This document shows positions 58,756 to 64,000 of a stretch of 64,000 nucleotides of DNA, piece after piece (the stretch's first letter is position 1; every line of letters begins with the position of its first letter). Both the position numbers and the translations under genes were made by a program. The notes beneath the pieces are model-generated. The model did not search any database. It saw nothing but the letters and a program-made list of their open reading frames with translations, and was not told the DNA's origin. Source of the DNA: Cryptomeria japonica (taxonomy: Eukaryota > Streptophyta > Pinopsida > Cupressales > Cupressaceae); assembly GCF_030272615.1 (NCBI RefSeq), contig NC_081414.1, positions 767,200,153-767,264,152 of the forward strand, written 5' to 3'.

Positions 58756-59910
58756 CTTTCATGCAGAACTGAGAATTCACAGAGTCGAGAGAAAGAAATA
58801 TCATCTGTGCTATTCGTGTACTGACCAAATTGGGCAAATGATGAAAGGAAAGTAACTTGTTTTAAATAAAATAGATCTCAGGGACTGGCCTAAAATATCA
58901 GTCGCATGATTCATCATGATTTGAAGCTGCATACTTGTTCGTTCCAAATCATGTCTAAAAGACTTAATTCTGACAGTTATTAATAACAAGTCTTTTCCCT
59001 TCATATCCTTCCTTAGAATGATTATTCCCTAGTACGGACTTTCATCACAATTCATTTTCTAGAGGTTCATCTTTTAATTCCAAAATATTCCCCATATGCT
59101 GACATTTCTTCACTTTATCTCCAAAGTCATCAATCCTCAAACCTTGAACTTTGAACCCTTCGAAAAGTAGTTCAAAGGTTCAAGTTAAAAATAGCATTAG
59201 AGAAAAATATACAAACATGCCTAAGCTCGCGCACATTATACAACATGACTTACATAAGACTCACTTTGACATGTTGAACTATGAACCTTGAACCACTAGA
59301 AAGGTTCAAGATTCAAGTTCAATGAACTATTACCACCAATACCTTGAGTGCCTTATTAAAAACAATCATTATAGCACATACCACACTTGAACTTGAACCT
59401 TGAACTTTTTGAAAAGGTTCAAACAACAGGTCCAGTTCAAGAAACATTGCAAAGAGAAAATTTGAAGGACGCGAAAAACATAATACAAATGCAAACTAAC
59501 ATTGGCTTTCACTGGGGACTGGGATAGTAAAGGATCAAGACATGAACTTCGGAAACTCTGGTTATGCAAACAAGACTTCAAAAATAAAGGACCAAAACAC
59601 AACAAAACAAATCCAATGACTAACTTAACACAACAAAATTTTATATACAAGACCTACAGGGGACTCTTGTTTACAATTGATATAATTTCAAATCCTGTCC
59701 ATAATAGGACAGGGGAAGAACATTACCATCTTGATATGAAAGTTTAAATTAATTTGGCCCTTTTACCTCTTGAATCAAGAACGGTCCTTTCTAGAGTGAT
59801 TTGAACTTTCTGTGTGCCCCTTTTGGCTCTCTTCTATTGTTCCAAAGTAAAACTTGATCACCCTGCATACATTTCCATGGCCTAGCCCTTCTGTCAAATA
59901 TTCTCTTGAA
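58756..59910. other. Gap between integrase and extra ORF
   Basis: Little coding signal. A GGTTCAAG(A/T)T(T/C)CAAGTTC-type phrase, with its inverse GAACCTTGAAC, recurs at about 59140-59440: several short inverted copies that could form hairpins. It may hold the leader or splice acceptor for the extra ORF; that is inference. Confidence 0.4.
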
Positions 59911-60903
59911 TCACACCTGATGCTCTATTATTCGATCAACCAATTTATCTCTTTCCTCCTCAATTCTCATTAAATGGATATTTTTGTTCTCCGAAGAATC
60001 TTGAAAATATGCATCCTCGACAACTGTTTGTAATTTTGAAGCTGGAAGTTGCAAAGGAAGTGATAATTGAGATCCCATGCCATACACTAGTTCAAATGGC
60101 AACATTCCAATTGCTCTTTTTGGATTTGTGTGATCTGCCCAGAGAGCCTCATACAGCTTTTTGTGGCAATCTTTGAAGTTCTTACTCACCAACTTCTTCA
60201 TAATATTTATCAGATTTTTATTTCTTGATTCTGCCTGACCGTTGCCCTGTGGGTAATAATTCAAAGAGTAAGCAAGAGAAATTCCATGATCATAACAAAA
60301 CATTGAGATATTGGTGGAAGAGAAATCGGTTGCATTATCAGCCATAATTTTTTGAGGAACCCCAAAACGAACCAAAATATTTTTGTTAACAAAATTACAA
60401 ACAACCTCAGATGTTGTCTTCCTCACCGGAATGGCCTCAACCCACTTAGAAAATTAATCGGTGGTCGTCAATATGTGAGTATGTCTAGCACTTGATGGGG
60501 GTGATAATGGACCTATGAAATCTAAACCCCACTGCTTAAATGGTTCATCAATAACTACAAGCCTGAGAGGTAATGTTGCAAGGTGTGGCTTCCCAGTGAA
60601 TAATTTGCATTTTTCACACTTAGCTACCAAAGCATAAGTGTCCTTAAACATACCCAGCTAATAATAACAATTCCTCAAGATTTTATAAGCAGTTACTGTT
60701 GATGTAAAATGACCACCACAGGCTTCATCATGAAAAGTTTTCAACAGTGACTCTTGAAGTGGCTTATCTACACAATGCAAGAAAGTTCCATCCAACCCTT
60801 TCTTGTAAAATATATCCCCAAAAATGACATACTTAGTGTCTTTTAATCTAATATTTTGCTTTTCTCTCAGAGAGAGATGTGCTAGACAATCTCCATAGGT
60901 CAA
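59911..60903 (-). pseudogene. Gypsy integrase
   Basis: One frame with stops at about 60658 and 60454. The N-terminal zinc-binding HHCC region contains HDEACGGHF and CEKCKLFTGKPH. The catalytic core has GLDFIGPL, MADNATDFSS and GNGQAESRNKN, giving D, D and E. The C-terminus (GMLPFELVYG to DRIIEHQV) is the usual gypsy tail and shows no chromodomain. The enzyme would insert retroelement cDNA into the genome. Confidence 0.9.
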
Positions 60904-61071
60904 GTAATAAGAAACATCAGCAAATTAAGTGTCTTGAAGTCCAAAAAACAAAACCAAGGGTAATTCCTCATTCCTTTCACTCTTACAGTCTACAATTAAT
61001 TTTCACAAGCCTTGTCCTCTTACTAGTTTAGTTGGTTTGATATATAGATTAAATTTTTGGATCTTGGACAC

Positions 61072-61320
61072 TCATGAAGCTTTATTGTTTATCTCGATAT
61101 CCTGATGTGTTAGAATGCTATTAATAGTGGAGTGAGGCACATATACTACTGCATGAGAATGAAGAATGTAGTACCTGAATTGTTTTACTAATTTCACAAT
61201 AGCAAAGGCTTGTTTTTCCATCAGTGAATATTTTAATCCATGCTTCTTCAATGGTACACTCATGAATGCTATGGGAATTTCCTCATTGTCTTCATTCTTT
61301 TGCAACAAGATTCCTGACAT
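61072..61320 (-). pseudogene. Gypsy RNase H (canonical position, after RT)
   Basis: In frame with the RT after two stops. It contains GILLQKNEDNEEIPIAFMS and KKHGLKYSLMEKQAFAIV, the usual gypsy RNase H motifs with the catalytic Glu (MEKQAFA). Where most gypsy elements have a TDH-type Asp motif it reads VPHS, so a catalytic residue seems lost. Confidence 0.85.
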
Positions 61321-61530
61321 AGTATGTTATGAGGCATAGCAATAAATAATAAATTCTTTTTTAAAATCGGGATTAATTAGAGTAGGTGCATGTGCTATAG
61401 CTTCTCTTATTACTTCGAAGGATTTCTTTCCCTCATCACTCCACTTAAATACCTTCTTTTCACTCATCAGGTTCACAATATATCGAGTGATCTCTGTGAA
61501 ATCTCGGACAAACCTTCTCAGAAAATTAAC

Positions 61531-62520
61531 CTACCCAAAGAAAGACTTGACTCTATTTCTATTAGATGGTAAACTTAGTTGTTGAATTGCCTTCACCCTT
61601 TCAGGATCTACTTTGACACCTTCTTTTGAAATAATATGACCCAATAATTTTCCTTCGGTGACACCAAACACTAATTTTTGGGGATTTAAAGACACTCCAT
61701 ATTCCCTGCATCTTTGTAATACCTGCCTTAAGTCCCTTAGGTGATGTTTTCTTCTTTCTGAAAAGATCGTTAAATCATCAAGATATACGACAATTATTTT
61801 ATCCTTCAGGTGACCAAAAGACAAGTCCATTTCCCTCTGGAAAGTTGTTCCAGTATTGATTAGACCAAATGGCATCCTATTGTATGAGAAGATGCCCCAG
61901 GGGGTAATGAAATCTGTTTTATGTTGGTCTTTCTCTACAACACTAATCTGGTTATAACCAAAAAATCCATCAAGCATGGACACCATTTCTGAACCTAAGA
62001 GTGTTTGCAAAATATGATCCATTGCAGGCAGTGGATAGTTGTCTTTCAGGCTGCCTAATTCAAATTCCTGAAGTCCACATGTATATACTTATCTCTCCAT
62101 TCTTCTTATGGATAGGAACTTTATTAGCTACCCAAGTATAATGATGAATAGGATAAATAATCTTTTCTTTTAACATCTTATCCACCTCTTTAAAAATGGC
62201 TTCAGCGACTTTGGGGTTTCCTTAGTTTCTGTCGAAAGGGGCTTGTTTCAAACTTCAAAGGAATATGATGTTGAAACTTTCCTTCTCTAAAACTTTTTAA
62301 GTCATCATAACACCAGGCAAACACATCTCTGAATTTCATCAGGAGACTTATGAACCTCCTCTTTTCTTCGGGTGTGCAACATTTTCCTAAGTTGACATAC
62401 TTAGGATCCTTCTTTGTTCCAATATTAACTCTTTCATATTCACCTGCATCTTGAGTTGTAGGAATTCACTCTTCCTTCTTTTTCCTAAAAGTATCGTGGT
62501 GATCAAAGAGACATTATAAA
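61531..62520 (-). pseudogene. Gypsy reverse transcriptase
   Basis: The upstream part is in other frames: YVNLGKCCTPEEKRRFISLL near 62360, then WVANKVPIHKKNGEIS near 62120. The main frame (62022-61531) has SMLDGFFGYNQISV, FGLINTGTTFQREMD, the catalytic VVYLDDLTIFS and LLGHIISKEG. A stop at 61531 precedes VNFLRRFVRDF. The enzyme would copy element RNA into cDNA. At least one frameshift lies near 62060. Confidence 0.9.
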
Positions 62521-62725
62521 GAGACTAACCCTTTAGGAATCTTATTTACTTTTAGTTGTATTATTCCATCATTTGTCTCTTGACCTGGTTCCGGAGAAAA
62601 CTCCTTGCACTCAGCCTTTGATCCTTCGAAAAAGGTGGCAGTGAACATTTCTACGCAATGGAGGAAATTTGCTTGTCATTTTCAAAGACCTGCCAAAATT
62701 TTGAATTATCAGGTACACTTGGTCG

Positions 62726-63185
62726 TTAAATCAACTCCACTTGGTAAGTATAATTTGTGAACTTAGGATGAGGGACTAGAAGAGAAGTTGATACCGCTAA
62801 AGAATCAGCTTTAGAATTTTGCTCCCTAGGAATGGACTCAATAGAGAAAGAATCAAAAACCTTCAATTTCCTCCCACATTCTATTCCTATGATGCCACAA
62901 CCTCTCATTCTTGACATTAAACAACCCTCTAACATGTTTCATAATCAACTCAGTATCACCCTTGACCTGCAATAGTTGAACTCCCAATTTCTTTGCCTCT
63001 AAGAGTCCTAATAATAGAGCTTCATACTTTGCAGTATTATTTGTGTTCTTAAACTCTAACTTGAAAGAAAAAGGAATATTTTTTCTAGAAGGGGAAATAA
63101 GAACAACTCCTGCTCCTGAGCCTGATATTGAACAACTCAAGTTCATTAGTTTCTTGCGATCAGGAAGCGGAGGTTGTAACTTCAT
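62726..63185 (-). pseudogene. RNase H-like domain between protease and RT
   Basis: Two overlapping frames give GSGAGVVLISPSRKNIPFSF, NNTAKYEALLLGLLEAKKLG, VKGDTELIMKHV and SIESIPREQNSKADSLAV. This is the second, archaeal-type RNase H known from Tat-lineage gypsy elements. It is decayed: the usual AEYEAL reads AKYEAL, the first Asp region is altered, and there is a frameshift near 62900. It lies upstream of RT rather than after the canonical RNase H. Confidence 0.8.
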
Positions 63186-63333
63186 TATCAGAAAAAATCA
63201 TATAATTTCCAAAATCACATTCTTGGTACAAAATTTGTGCTTTAGGATCATTAGATGGAAAGATAGTAAATTTAGACTTAGGTTCCGGTTATAGGATGAC
63301 CTACCTGTTCCCTATGGGAATAGTGGCCAGAGA

Positions 63334-63771
63334 TCAATCTATCTTTATTTCTCCACCTAAATATTTACAAAAGGTACGACTAAGCAATGTGCCATAATTT
63401 GTTGGGACATCGGCTACTAAAATAGTCAATTTAACTCTTTTATCAGGGTGAACAACAAGAGCTACTTGGGCATCTTTAATTTGTCCTAACAAAGGAATTT
63501 GCTTGGAGTCCATGGAGTAACACCTATCAAAGGTTTTTGTCAAGGATAACCCTAGAGCTTTGGCAATGGCAGATGGCATAACATTATCTGAGGCACCAGA
63601 ATCAATGATATAATTATTCAATTTATGTCCATTTATGAACAAAGACACAAAAAAAGGATCAGGATTAGGTTCAAGGTTAAGCTTTGCTTCATCAGCTTGC
63701 TGAGAAACAATTTTAGGTGAAGCTTCAAGAACGACAGGACAAATTGGCGTTTCTTCTTTTGAGGGATACAT
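63334..63771 (-). pseudogene. Gypsy aspartic protease
   Basis: One open frame of 145 codons with the retropepsin active site IIDSGASDNVMPSAIAKALG and a later TILVADVPTNYGTLLSRTF (the ILG-RDWL-like region). It would cut the polyprotein. The sequence further right (AEYLKFNPKELDKLVKFVKG after frame changes) is probably the end of gag, cut off by the window edge. Confidence 0.88.
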
Positions 63772-64000
63772 ACAATTAATCGGCTATTGAGTAACTTCTG
63801 CTTGTATAGAAGCATTATTTCCTTTCACAAATTTAACTAATTTATCCAGTTCTTTAGGGTTGAATTTTAGATATTCAGCTGGTGTAATTTGAATTCAAGA
63901 AGACTTACAAAATTCAACAATATCAAAAGGACTTTTTGCATCTATAGGTTATAGCGACTATATCTCCTGAACCCGTAAGTCATTATTATAGGAATGAGAA

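Larger units (their letters stand above)
54794..64000 (-). mobile_element. Ty3/gypsy LTR retrotransposon, 3' part, runs off the window
   Basis: On the minus strand the order is protease, RNase H-like domain, RT, RNase H, integrase, then a long extra coding region and the probable 3' LTR. Integrase after RT marks Ty3/gypsy. A second RNase H and an extra ORF suggest the Tat-like (Ogre/Retand-related) group of plant elements. Gag and the 5' LTR must lie beyond 64000. Stops and a few frameshifts show it is inactive. Confidence 0.85.

Overview
The window is nuclear DNA of a seed plant, most likely a gymnosperm such as a conifer. It holds one plant-type laccase gene with six exons. Almost all the rest is nested, decayed transposable elements on an AT-rich background: Ty1/copia, Ty3/gypsy, L1-type LINEs and a very large DNA transposon. 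The species cannot be fixed from the sequence. There are no prokaryotic operons, rRNA genes or CRISPR arrays, and I recognised no tRNA gene.

Layout. 1-1586: AT-rich intergenic DNA. 1587-3876 (minus): intact laccase gene (575 aa when spliced), with a TATA box and an AC-II/MYB-type element upstream. 4699-4809: 37-bp tandem repeat. 4848-8539: two adjoining copies (A, B) of an old, degenerate copia-related repeat. 8540-15997 (minus): a nearly complete copia element with both LTRs, PBS, PPT and a 5-bp target duplication, inserted into copy B. 16003-16857: copy B resumes, with a decayed copia RT.

16858-33387 is the most interesting part. It is a 16.5-kb DNA-transposon-like insertion with short terminal inverted repeats and a TAAA target duplication. 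It carries two converging genes: a six-exon gene of unknown function (17797-19709, plus) and an 812-codon DDE-transposase-like gene (25873-23435, minus). It also holds an array of about 360-bp repeats (20131-22352), and a 5.9-kb giant inverted repeat (26656-32512) made of matched arms, a GA tract, a 20-bp-period self-complementary satellite and a CT tract. Copy B resumes at 33388, which supports the element's boundaries.

33440-35452 is unassigned. 35453-40612 is a 2.58-kb tandem duplication of a deleted gypsy-type LTR element. 40584-54793 is a third copy (C) of the old copia-related repeat. It is broken by a nearly full-length L1 LINE (40927 to about 47090, minus) and by an 803-bp solo LTR (49183-52396), which itself holds a 5'-truncated LINE with an RNase H domain (49907-52301, minus). 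54794-64000 (minus) is a gypsy element running off the right edge. It has a protease, two RNase H-like regions on either side of the RT, an integrase and a long extra coding region of unknown function.

The laccase is the only host gene I would call functional. Every element carries premature stops. In the giant transposon the reading frames and splice sites are otherwise intact, and the stops are of the C-to-T kind, as expected of methylated, silenced DNA. Copies B and C act as empty-site controls for each other, which dates the insertions relative to one another: the copia-related repeat is oldest, and the copia, giant transposon, LINE and solo-LTR insertions came later.
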